Source: Planctomycetota bacterium
Lineage (GTDB): Bacteria; Planctomycetota; OFTM77
DNA: 64,000 nucleotides
Direction: 5' to 3'
Assembly: GCA_029260795.1 (NCBI GenBank)
Contig: JAJDCO010000130.1
Location: 165,912 to 229,911 of the forward strand
This document shows, one piece after another, positions 35,495 through 43,179 of this stretch. The position numbers were made by a program, and so were the translations under genes. Numbering within the stretch: the stretch's first letter is position 1; the number at the start of each line of letters is the position of its first letter. Below the pieces are notes generated by a model. The model saw nothing but the letters and a program-made list of their open reading frames with translations. It ran no database searches and was not told the DNA's origin.

Positions 35495-36709
35495 ATGATG
35501 GGCCGTTTCGCGACTGAGAGTCCCGTGCTGCGCACGGTCATCCGCATCTTCCTCGCCGGTCTGGTGAGCTGGCTGTTCGTGACCGTGAAGGCTTCCGGCC
35601 AAACGGTTCGGGTGTACCTGGTCGCTGGTCAGTCGAATGCGACGGGCACCGGAGCTCAGGCGCAGCTCGCGCCGCTCAGCCACAAGATCCAGAACGACGT
35701 CACGTTCTGGTACGAGGAAGGGCACTTCGACTCGGTTCCGGATCCGAGCAAGCGCATCTCGTCCGGCGGCCTCGTCCCATTGTCCTTCCAGGCCAACAAC
35801 GGCTCGGGCACCTTCTTCTTCGCTTTCGGATTCGGTCCCGAGCTGGCCATCGGCCGTGCGCTCACAGACTGGGGGAGCGATTCGGTCGCCATCGTCAAGT
35901 TCGCCTTCAACGGCACCTACCTGGCCACCGATTGGGATCCGACCACCGGGCCGCTCTACCCGCAGTGGATCGTGCAGGTTCAGTCAGCGCTCGCCGCTCT
36001 GACCAACCAGGGCTTGACGCCGGTCATCGAGGGCGTGTTCTGGATGCAGGGCGAATGGGACGCGCGTGACCTGAGCTTCGCGGCGGCCTATCAGGCGCAT
36101 CTTCAAAGCTTCATTCAGCGCACGCGCACCGATCTCGGCATCGTCGACTTGCCCTTCGTGCTGGGCCGCATCTCGACCGGCATCTTGAACTTCGCAGGGC
36201 CGCAGTTCTTCCCCGGCTTCAGCGTCGTTCGTCAGGCGCAAGAGGTCGCGGCCTTCGCGGACCCGCGTGTCACGATCATCGACACCGACAACGTCACCTT
36301 CCACAACGACAACCTGCACTTCGATGCGGCCGGCACCACCCTGCTCGGTGATCGAATGGTGGTGTCTTTTGCCGGGCTGCTGCATTCGGGCGCAGCCGAG
36401 CTGAAGCCACCGACGCCAGGCGTCGTGGGAGAAGCGAACCGGAACGCGATCCTCGGCGTCACGCCCGGGAACGCCGTGTTCCTCCTCGCCGGCTTGCAAA
36501 CGGCCTCCGGACGCATCCCCGGTTGTGGCGGTGTCGCGATCGGTATCGCCAACCCGTTCGTCCTCGGCCCCGTCACAGCCAACGCCGACGGCAACGCGCT
36601 CCTGACGATCCCGGTACCCGCGATCCTCTCGGGGCTCACCATCCACCTGCAGGGCCTGGATCTGTTCGGGTGCACGGTGACGAACGTCGTGACGCACAGC
36701 TTTCCTTGA
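35495..36709 (+). CDS. Secreted SASA-type carbohydrate esterase
   Basis: About 404 residues from one of two adjacent ATGs (35495/35498) after AGGAG. Signal peptide ~10-35. The SASA (sialate O-acetylesterase-like) domain starts VYLVAGQSNATG with the nucleophile Ser in GQSN; EGVFWMQGEWDA is the second block and NLHFDAAGTTLLGDRM the His block. The last ~85 residues (GVTPGNAVFLLAGL, LQGLDLFGCTVTNVV) form a separate beta domain often seen at the C-terminus of exported planctomycete proteins, possibly a secretion or surface domain. Expected action: removal of O-acetyl groups from polysaccharides or sialic acids. Confidence 0.85.
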   Translation: MMGRFATESPVLRTVIRIFLAGLVSWLFVTVKASGQTVRVYLVAGQSNATGTGAQAQLAPLSHKIQNDVTFWYEEGHFDSVPDPSKRISSGGLVPLSFQANNGSGTFFFAFGFGPELAIGRALTDWGSDSVAIVKFAFNGTYLATDWDPTTGPLYPQWIVQVQSALAALTNQGLTPVIEGVFWMQGEWDARDLSFAAAYQAHLQSFIQRTRTDLGIVDLPFVLGRISTGILNFAGPQFFPGFSVVRQAQEVAAFADPRVTIIDTDNVTFHNDNLHFDAAGTTLLGDRMVVSFAGLLHSGAAELKPPTPGVVGEANRNAILGVTPGNAVFLLAGLQTASGRIPGCGGVAIGIANPFVLGPVTANADGNALLTIPVPAILSGLTIHLQGLDLFGCTVTNVVTHSFP

Positions 36710-36737
36710 GAACACGGTGTGCCTTGCGGAGGCAGCG

Positions 36738-37151
36738 ATGAGACCCAATCCCTTCCGCGCCGAGATCATCGCCACTCTCGTCTTCGCGCCGCTCGTGATC
36801 GGCCTGGAGACCTGGTGACGTTGGGGCGATCTGCTCAGCCCCGCTGCGCTCGATGACGCGTTGATCTTCGGGGCCGCGCTGCTCGTCGAGTGGCGGTCGG
36901 CCCGGCGAGACGCGTTGGCGCCGCGGCTGTGGCTGTTCGTGTGCGGTGGCGCGTGGTTCCTCTTCTGCTTGAGTCTCTGGGCCCCGGTGTACGGATACTC
37001 CGATGGAGATCCGTCGCGGCTGCCCGTGTGGACGGTGATCGCATTCATGGTCGTCGGTTTCGCGTTGATCAGTTGGGCCAGTTGGCGAGCACTGCGAAGG
37101 CTTGATGTGTTCCCGATCTCGCCTCTGGAGCCAGAGCTCTCGGAACGCTAG
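36738..37151 (+). pseudogene. Small membrane protein interrupted by an in-frame TGA
   Basis: GGAGG precedes the ATG at 36738. The reading frame gives EIIATLVFAPLVIGLETW, then TGA at 36816-36818, then continues in the same frame without further stops as RWGDLLSPAALDDALIFGA, followed by two more helices (LFVCGGAWFLFCLSLWA, WTVIAFMVVGFALISWA). The whole would be 137 residues with three to four helices. Both sides of the stop look like one protein, so a single substitution (for example CGA or TGG to TGA) broke it, or the stop is read through, or the base is a consensus error. No selenocysteine genes are seen. The family is unnamed. Confidence 0.65.
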
Positions 37152-37161
37152 CTTCGAGAGC

Positions 37162-37659
37162 ATGAGCGATCTCGAGATTCGACCGGCCGACCGGGCCGAC
37201 CTGCCTGCGATTCGTGACTTGGTGTATGCCATCGCCGAGGAGTTCGGATTCACGCCCGAGCCCGAGGGCGTCGATGCCGACCTGAACGCCGACTCCGAGC
37301 GCTATTTCGAGCCCGACGCCTGCCTCGACGTGCTCGTCGATGAAGGCGGAGGCGTGCGCGGAGTGCTCGGTGTCGTGCCGCACGGGAGCGACGGGTCGGA
37401 GCTGCGAAAGCTCTATGTCGACAGCACGCTCCGCGGCGGCGGTCACGGGCACCGGCTGCTCGAGCGCGCGATCGCTTTCGCGCGCGAGCTCGGGGCGCGA
37501 CGAATGGTGCTGCAGACGAACGAACGGCTCCTCGAAGCGGCGAAGCTCTACGAGCGCGCCGGCTTCCAGCGCACTCCGATGGAAAGCCGACGCTCGGAGA
37601 CGTGCGACCTGCGCTTCGAGCTGCGCCTTGGAAGTGGGGACGAGGGCCGGAGCCGATAG
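37162..37659 (+). CDS. GNAT-family N-acetyltransferase
   Basis: 165 residues from the ATG at 37162. The frame is open 20 codons upstream, but the sequence there is not protein-like. The acetyl-CoA binding loop is DSTLRGGGHGHRLLERAI (Q/RxxGxG/A type), preceded by ELRKLYV and followed by GARRMVLQTNERLLEAAKLY and ERAGF, the usual order of GNAT motifs A and B. It transfers an acetyl group to an amine. The substrate cannot be told. The strong hairpin just after the stop may end the transcript. Confidence 0.87.
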   Translation: MSDLEIRPADRADLPAIRDLVYAIAEEFGFTPEPEGVDADLNADSERYFEPDACLDVLVDEGGGVRGVLGVVPHGSDGSELRKLYVDSTLRGGGHGHRLLERAIAFARELGARRMVLQTNERLLEAAKLYERAGFQRTPMESRRSETCDLRFELRLGSGDEGRSR

Positions 37660-37666
37660 CCGATGA

Positions 37667-37713
37667 CCCCAGGGTGAAGGCGAAGCGCTTCGCGCACCGC
37701 CTTCACCCTGGGG
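37667..37713 (+). terminator. Perfect 16-base-pair hairpin after the GNAT gene
   Basis: Left arm 37667-37682 and right arm 37698-37713 are exact complements (CCCCAGGGTGAAGGCG and its reverse complement) around a 15-base loop. There is no T run on the plus side, so it may be a rho-independent-like terminator, an RNA-stabilising hairpin or a REP-like element. Confidence 0.6.
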
Positions 37714-37725
37714 CTGGATGATGTC

Positions 37726-37766
37726 GGCCTTTCAGGCCTGGCCTTTCAGGCCTGGCCTTTCAGGCC
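37726..37766 (+). repeat. Tandem repeat, three copies of a 14-base unit
   Basis: The unit GGCCTTTCAGGCCT occurs at 37726-37739 and 37740-37753, with a 13-base third copy at 37754-37766. Each unit is a small hairpin (GGCCT/AGGCC). The array lies 13 bases beyond the perfect hairpin and marks the start of the fragment-rich stretch. Confidence 0.9.
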
Positions 37767-37899
37767 GCCGAAGCCTTCCTATCGAGGGTCCACCGCGCCC
37801 TCCCCCGAATTCGCCTCCACTCGTCGAAGGCACCGAATCGCTCGAGCCTCGTGCCGCGCTCTCGAGGGCGTCGGTCCGGTCGAGCGACGATGGCCGCGA

Positions 37900-38077
37900 G
37901 GCCGCAGTCGCGTTCTTCAACTTCGAAACGGAATCGAAGCGAACGATCCCCGGTCTCACACTGCCTCTGTCCGAGCTGCCTCGCCCCGGCTTCGCGATGT
38001 CACCCGACGGCAGCACGTTTATCTTCACGCGCCTCGAAGCGACCGACAGCGACCGGATGTGGGTCGACGGTTTCTAG
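37900..38077 (+). pseudogene. C-terminal remnant of a PD40/TolB-like propeller protein
   Basis: The end of this frame reads FFNFETESKRTIPGLTLPLS, RPGFAMSPDGSTFIFTRLEA and DSDRMWVDGF, then a stop at 38075-38077. This is the usual last blade of PD40 propellers (LAVSPDGRxIL...SDLMLVENF) found behind kinase or winged-helix domains. Upstream of ~37890 there is no matching blade and the sequence turns low-complexity, so only the tail remains. Confidence 0.6.
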
Positions 38078-38087
38078 AGGCAATCGC

Positions 38088-38621
38088 TCAGCCGATGTCG
38101 AGCTCGACGACTCGTTCGTCGACTTCGAAGGAGCGGGAGCCGAGCGATCTCCCGGTGTCGCCATCAGCGACCTCGATCCGGTATCGTCCGGGCAGGAGAG
38201 TGAGCCTGAAGGCTTGGTCCTCGAACAGCGCCTCCAAAAAGAGCGGGCGCCCTTCGGCATCTCGAACGACGACGAACCGGCTCCCGGGCTCCCGATATCG
38301 ACCACTCAGCATCACGGTGGTCCCGGCGCGCAAATCGACCTCGATCTCCGCCTCGCCCTCGGTCGTGTCGACGGTGAAGGCTTGTCGAGCGATCGAGAAG
38401 TCCGACACGAGGACGAAGTACTTGCCGGCCTCGAGATCGCTGAAGCGAATCGTCTCCTGATCGAGCTCGGGAAACTCCTCGATCTTCATCAGGGAGCCCG
38501 AGTGCGGCCAACCGTCCTGAGCGACGGGACGAACCTGCACGACGGGACCGGAACGATTGTTCTCGGGCAGCTCGTAGGCCACCGTGATCGCGCGCGGCTC
38601 GCCGAGTGAGATCGAGCCCAC
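38088..38621 (-). CDS. Carboxypeptidase-regulatory-like domain fragment, probably truncated
   Basis: 177 residues from a GTG. The same frame stays protein-like upstream to about 38690 (DGWARTTRTVRIEPGQRLDV) with no good start, so the N-terminus appears lost. The rest has repeated Greek-key beta segments (IRFSDLEAGKYFVLVSDF, LTLLPGRYRIEVADGDTG) as in bacterial carboxypeptidase regulatory/BIg-like domains. Such domains usually form the C-terminal part of much longer secreted proteins. It converges on the propeller remnant with a gap of ten bases. Confidence 0.5.
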   Translation of the reverse strand: MGSISLGEPRAITVAYELPENNRSGPVVQVRPVAQDGWPHSGSLMKIEEFPELDQETIRFSDLEAGKYFVLVSDFSIARQAFTVDTTEGEAEIEVDLRAGTTVMLSGRYREPGSRFVVVRDAEGRPLFLEALFEDQAFRLTLLPGRYRIEVADGDTGRSLGSRSFEVDERVVELDIG

Positions 38622-38789
38622 GTCAAGGCGCTGGCCGGGCTCGATGCGTACCGTGCGCGTCGTGCGCGCCCATCCGTCACTTCTCTCCTCTGAAGAGGGT
38701 GATGCTGTTTCGGGCGCGCTTCCAGTGGGCCACGTCTCTCGCGACGAAACAAGGCTTGCCCGACCTGAGCGTCGTTGAGTATGCGGCTC

Positions 38790-41700
38790 TCAAACAGTGA
38801 GTGCCGTCTCGCCCATGACCCTCTCGAGCGTTTCGACGTACCGGTTCGCCTCCGACTCCGAGATCACCAGCGGCGGCTTGATCTTGAGGACGTTGTCGTC
38901 GGGTCCGTCCGTGCTCGCCAGGATCCCGAGGTCTCGAAAGCGGTTCGCGACGTAAGCAGCCGCTCGCGCGTCGGGCTCTCGCGTGTCCGGATCGCGAACG
39001 AGCTCGAAGCCCAAGAACAAGCCGGCGCCTCGGACGTCGCCGATAAGCGGGAAGCGCGATTGCAGCTTGCGCAGACCCGACTCCAGAACGTTTCCGACGC
39101 GAGCCGCCCGCTCCTGCAGGCGTTCCTCCTCGATCACGTCGAGCACTGCTTCACCGATCGCGCACGAGACCGGGTTCCCGCCGTAGGTGTTGAAGTACTC
39201 CATGCCGTTCGCGAACGCCTCGGCGATCGCGCGGGTCGTAACCACGGCCGCGAGGGGATGCCCGTTCCCGATCGGCTTGCCGAGCGTGACGATGTCGGGC
39301 ACGACGCCTTGGCGCTCGAAGGCCCAGAAGTGAGAGCCCACTCGCCCGAAGCCCGTCTGCACCTCGTCGGCGATGCACACGCCGCCCGCACTTCGAATGG
39401 CGTCGTAGACTCCGGCCAGCGTCCCGTCCGGCGGCTCGATCTGCCCGCCACAGCTCAGGATCGACTCCCCGAGGAAGGCGGCGACGGAGCGTCCCTCTTT
39501 GGCCAGCCTCCGCGTCAGCTCGCCCGCGAAGTCGGCATAGCCAGGCCCGGAATCCTCGCCCCGCAACCGCCCGCGATAGGGATCCGGCATCGGCAGCGCG
39601 TGCACTCCGACGCCGGCACCCTGCCCTCCCTTTCGCGAGTACTTGTAGTGGCTCAGCTCGACCAGGCGACCCGTGTTGCCGTGGTAGCCGCCCTCGAAGA
39701 CGACGACTTCAGTTCCACTCGTCTGCGCCTTGGCGAGCCGCAGGGCGAGCTCGTTCGCCTCGCTGCCGGAGCAGACGAAGAAGCAGACTGCGAGCGGGTC
39801 GGGGAGCTTCGACGTCAAGCGCTCCGCGTAGCGCACGATTGTCTCGTGGAGGTAGCGCGTGTTCGTGTTGAGCACGGCCATCTGCCGTTGGCCTGCTCGA
39901 ACGACGCGAGGATGGCAGTGTCCGACGTGGCAGACGTTGTTGACCGTGTCGAGGTACGGCTGCCCGGTGACGTCGAACAGCGTGGCGCCACGCCCTTTCA
40001 CGATGTGCAGCGGTCGACGGTACGACAGACTGAGCGATGGCCCGAGCCGCTCGCGCCGCGCCGCTCGGATCGCCGCAGCGTCCGCCGACGCCTCCGGCTC
40101 GGGCGCGGATACCCTCAGCAACGACGCTGGATCCGGGCACACGCTGCGCCACACGGTTCGCGCGCTCGCCGTTCCGACGCCCGGAAAGTCACCGCTTCGG
40201 CCGAACAGCTCGGTCATCACCTGGAAGTGCAGATGCGGAGGCCAGCCGCCATTCACGGACTGATCTCCAATCGTCGCGATGCGCTCGCCGGCTTCGACCG
40301 GTCGTCCGACCGTGAGCTCATCGAGGCAGGCTCGGGCCAGGTGCCCATAGAGCGTCCAGAACGGCTCCCCCTCGCTCGTGCGGTGCTCGAGGATCACCGT
40401 CGGTCCATAGTCCCGCGGAGCCGTGTTTTCCTGGACGCTGAGCACTCTGCCCGGCAGAGGCGCTTGAACCGGTGTCCCGTCCGGGACGAAGACGTCGATA
40501 CCGAGGTGCACGGTCCGCCACTCGTCTCGCTCGAAGCCGGGCGATCGAAAGCCCTCGCTCGTATACGCCAGCCGAGGCTCGTCGTAGCGCCCGAAAGCCA
40601 CCCGGGCGCTGCTCTCGCGACAGCGACGTGCGATCAGCTCGTTCCACGCCTCCAGGTCGGTGTCGTCTTCGAGCAGCGCGAGGTCCGGGCTGCCGATCGA
40701 GAGATCGAGCCACACCGCCGACGCTTTCGGGAGGTCGTCTCCCACGATGCTGGCCGCCCGAGCTCCGACAGCCTGCAGGTGCTCGCGAACGGCGGTCGCC
40801 CGCCTGACCGGCTCGAAGCCGCACGCGTCTCGCAGCACGGCTGTCACCCAAGCGGAATCGACGGCATCAAGCCGATGCAGCAGGCGCCAAGCCGGCGCTT
40901 CGGAGATCGTGAGGTACTCGTTCTCCGGCTCGAGAACCCGCTGATGCGCCGAGTTCGTCACGCTCACCAGCAGCCGCAGCCTCATCAGATCGACGAGATG
41001 CTCGATCTCGTCCTCGAGGAGAGAGAAGGACTGGTGATAGCCCCGGGTCAGGGCAGCCGCGGCGGGGATCGGATCGGGCTTGTCGAGGAGTGCGTAGGCG
41101 AGCGCGATCGCGGGCTCTGCGAGCGTCACGGACTCGAGCAGGTCGCCAAAGTCGATGAGCCCGCTGATGCGAGAGTCGCCGTCTGCGAACTCGACCAGGA
41201 TGTTGTAATCGTTGGCGTCGTTGTGGATGACGCTCCGCCGCAAGCTCGGCAGGACGGGTGTCAACCGATCACTCAGCTCTCTCAGCAGGCGCTCGGCCAG
41301 CCGTCGGCGCTCGGAGTCGCGGACGTGCTCGACCAAGTCTTCGGCCACGTTCAGGCCGCGCGCCAGGTCCCACTTCAGAGCTCGGCTCTGGGAGGCGTGG
41401 GTGAAATCGCTCAAGGCTCGATCGATCTGCCCGAGCGTGGCTCCGAGCTCTTCGAGCAGCTCGAGCGAATGGGGACGCATCTCAGCCCATGGGATCCCGG
41501 GCCGCCACGCGAAGCATCGAACCCAGCGCCGTCGACCTCCAGCATCGACCGTCGACGCCAACGACGATCGGTCACCGAGCACTCTGGGCACCGGCGCCTC
41601 GGGCCAACGCGCGAGGACATGATCGAGCGCAGCATTCTGAAGGTCGAGCAGCTCTTCTTCGTCGCCGGGCGCCGCGATCTTCAGCAGCATGCGCTCGCCG

Positions 41701-41834
41701 TTCTCACAATCGAGGCGGTAGTTCTCGTCTCGCTCACCTGGAAGCGGTGTCGGCTTTCCTTCGACGCCCCAAAGATCGCGAGCTAAGGAGACGACGGCGT
41801 CCGTTTGAAACCGGTCAGGTGTTTCCTGGGGCAT
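38790..41834 (-). CDS. Three-domain fusion: APH kinase - M23 peptidase-like - class III aminotransferase
   Basis: 1014 residues. Residues ~20-330 form an aminoglycoside/choline-kinase-type phosphotransferase (SVIHNDANDYNILV catalytic loop, SGLIDFGD). Residues ~420-580 resemble an M23/LytM domain (HLGIDVFVPDGTPVQAP, LYGHLA, HLHFQVM). From ~600 on there is a PLP class III aminotransferase (GHCHPRVVRAGQ, FEGGYHGNTG, IADEVQTGFGRVGSHF, VTLGKPIGNGHPLAAV with the Schiff-base Lys). The same order occurs in proteins related to hydroxylysine kinase and ethanolamine-phosphate phospho-lyase, so phosphorylation followed by PLP-dependent elimination on an amino alcohol is a reasonable guess. There is no signal peptide, so the M23 part is probably not a wall hydrolase. 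Confidence 0.9.
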   Translation of the reverse strand: MPQETPDRFQTDAVVSLARDLWGVEGKPTPLPGERDENYRLDCENGERMLLKIAAPGDEEELLDLQNAALDHVLARWPEAPVPRVLGDRSSLASTVDAGGRRRWVRCFAWRPGIPWAEMRPHSLELLEELGATLGQIDRALSDFTHASQSRALKWDLARGLNVAEDLVEHVRDSERRRLAERLLRELSDRLTPVLPSLRRSVIHNDANDYNILVEFADGDSRISGLIDFGDLLESVTLAEPAIALAYALLDKPDPIPAAAALTRGYHQSFSLLEDEIEHLVDLMRLRLLVSVTNSAHQRVLEPENEYLTISEAPAWRLLHRLDAVDSAWVTAVLRDACGFEPVRRATAVREHLQAVGARAASIVGDDLPKASAVWLDLSIGSPDLALLEDDTDLEAWNELIARRCRESSARVAFGRYDEPRLAYTSEGFRSPGFERDEWRTVHLGIDVFVPDGTPVQAPLPGRVLSVQENTAPRDYGPTVILEHRTSEGEPFWTLYGHLARACLDELTVGRPVEAGERIATIGDQSVNGGWPPHLHFQVMTELFGRSGDFPGVGTASARTVWRSVCPDPASLLRVSAPEPEASADAAAIRAARRERLGPSLSLSYRRPLHIVKGRGATLFDVTGQPYLDTVNNVCHVGHCHPRVVRAGQRQMAVLNTNTRYLHETIVRYAERLTSKLPDPLAVCFFVCSGSEANELALRLAKAQTSGTEVVVFEGGYHGNTGRLVELSHYKYSRKGGQGAGVGVHALPMPDPYRGRLRGEDSGPGYADFAGELTRRLAKEGRSVAAFLGESILSCGGQIEPPDGTLAGVYDAIRSAGGVCIADEVQTGFGRVGSHFWAFERQGVVPDIVTLGKPIGNGHPLAAVVTTRAIAEAFANGMEYFNTYGGNPVSCAIGEAVLDVIEEERLQERAARVGNVLESGLRKLQSRFPLIGDVRGAGLFLGFELVRDPDTREPDARAAAYVANRFRDLGILASTDGPDDNVLKIKPPLVISESEANRYVETLERVMGETALTV

Positions 41835-42057
41835 GCGGTGGCAGTTTCGAAGAGGGGCACCGAAACACTCGGCGAGGTGCCGAGCAAGCTAACGCGAGGC
41901 GGTGACGTTTCGCCAGAGGAGAACGCCCGCGATCGGCCTTCCGGTGCCGTGCTCCTGTGATTGCACTTTGAATCCGAGTCGCGGCTCGTGCGATCTTGTG
42001 CCGTCCTCGAGGCGGAAGATGGGCTCTTCGATCCGAATCCCGAACCGGTGGCTCCCC

Positions 42058-43179
42058 ATGCCCAACAAGAAGCACAAGTCCGGACACGGCCGGCGTCATC
42101 TTCGCCGAATCGTTGGTCCTCGGGCGGTCAAGCCGGGTGCGCGTCCCGGCGTGGTCAAGGTCGCGGAAGGTGCTCAGCAGTCTTCGGTCAGCATCCACGC
42201 CTACCGCCCAGCCGGGCTCGAGGTGCACGCCGAGGCGAGTGTGCCCGACGCGGCACGGGCGCTCCAACGGGAGTCGGTCGTTTGGGTCAACGTCGATGGC
42301 CTCGGCGACGCGAAGCTGATCGAGGATCTCGGGGAGCTCTTCAAGCTGCATCCGCTGGCACTCGAGGACGTCGCCAACTCGCATCAGCGAGCGAAGGTCG
42401 ACGACTTCGGGGACCATCTGTTCCTCACCGCTCGCATGCCGCGTGTGCTGGAAGGCTCGGTGGTGAGTGAGCAGATCAGCCTGTTCCTCGGTGAAGGCTT
42501 CGTGCTGACATTCCAGGAGACGCGCGGAGACTGCTTCGATGGCATTCGCCAGCGCTTGCAGCGAGAGGGCTCCCGGATCCGGCAATCGCCGGCGAGCTAC
42601 CTGGCCTACGCGCTCCTGGACGCCCTGGTGGACAGCCACTTTCCGGTGCTCGAGTCGATCGGCGACACCATCGAGACTCTCGAGCGCGAGATCTTCGAAG
42701 ACATCGCTGGCGATCCCTTGAACCGAATCTATGATCTCAAGCGAGACCTGTTGCTCCTGCGACGGGGGGCGTGGCCGATGCGAGACGTGCTGTCGACTCT
42801 GCTGCGCGACACCGAGGCCTTCGATGAGCACGTCCAGCCCTACTTGCGGGACTGTTTCGATCACGTGCTGCAGGTGATCGATCTCATCGAGACCTACCGA
42901 GAGCTGATCGGCGGGCTGCTCGATGTTCATCTCTCGCAGGTCAGCAATCGCCTCAACGAAGTGATGAAGGTTCTGACGATCATCGCCACCATCTTCATCC
43001 CTCTCGGCTTCATTGCCGGCGTCTACGGGATGAACTTCAACACGGAGATCTCGCCTTGGAATCTTCCCGAGCTGAACTGGGTCTTCGGGTACCCGTTCGC
43101 CCTCGGTCTGATGGGCCTCATCGCGATCGGACTGCTGTTCTTCTTCCGGCGCAAGGGTTGGCTCGGTCGACCCCGTTGA
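42058..43179 (+). CDS. corA: CorA-type magnesium/cobalt transporter
   Basis: 373 residues from the ATG at 42058, chosen because the ~50 in-frame codons upstream are not protein-like. The basic N-terminus is followed by the cytoplasmic funnel domain (ESVVWVNVDGLGDAKLIED, HPLALEDVANSHQRAKVD), long stalk helices and two C-terminal membrane helices. The selectivity motif YGMNFN lies between them, with a short FxxxG-type start of TM1. CorA forms a homopentamer in the inner membrane that lets Mg2+ in. Its stop codon overlaps the TTG start of the next gene, linking ion uptake with a mechanosensitive channel. Confidence 0.92.
   Translation: MPNKKHKSGHGRRHLRRIVGPRAVKPGARPGVVKVAEGAQQSSVSIHAYRPAGLEVHAEASVPDAARALQRESVVWVNVDGLGDAKLIEDLGELFKLHPLALEDVANSHQRAKVDDFGDHLFLTARMPRVLEGSVVSEQISLFLGEGFVLTFQETRGDCFDGIRQRLQREGSRIRQSPASYLAYALLDALVDSHFPVLESIGDTIETLEREIFEDIAGDPLNRIYDLKRDLLLLRRGAWPMRDVLSTLLRDTEAFDEHVQPYLRDCFDHVLQVIDLIETYRELIGGLLDVHLSQVSNRLNEVMKVLTIIATIFIPLGFIAGVYGMNFNTEISPWNLPELNWVFGYPFALGLMGLIAIGLLFFFRRKGWLGRPR

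Noticed and set aside
38775..41786. 1003-residue open frame on the plus strand
   Set aside because: Exact antisense of the three-domain fusion gene, whose motifs are unmistakable on the minus strand.
41889..42077. 62-residue minus-strand frame ending in LLWRNVTASR with fairly natural composition
   Set aside because: No start context or family. It overlaps the upstream region and first codons of corA. It could be a gene tail, but support is too thin to call.
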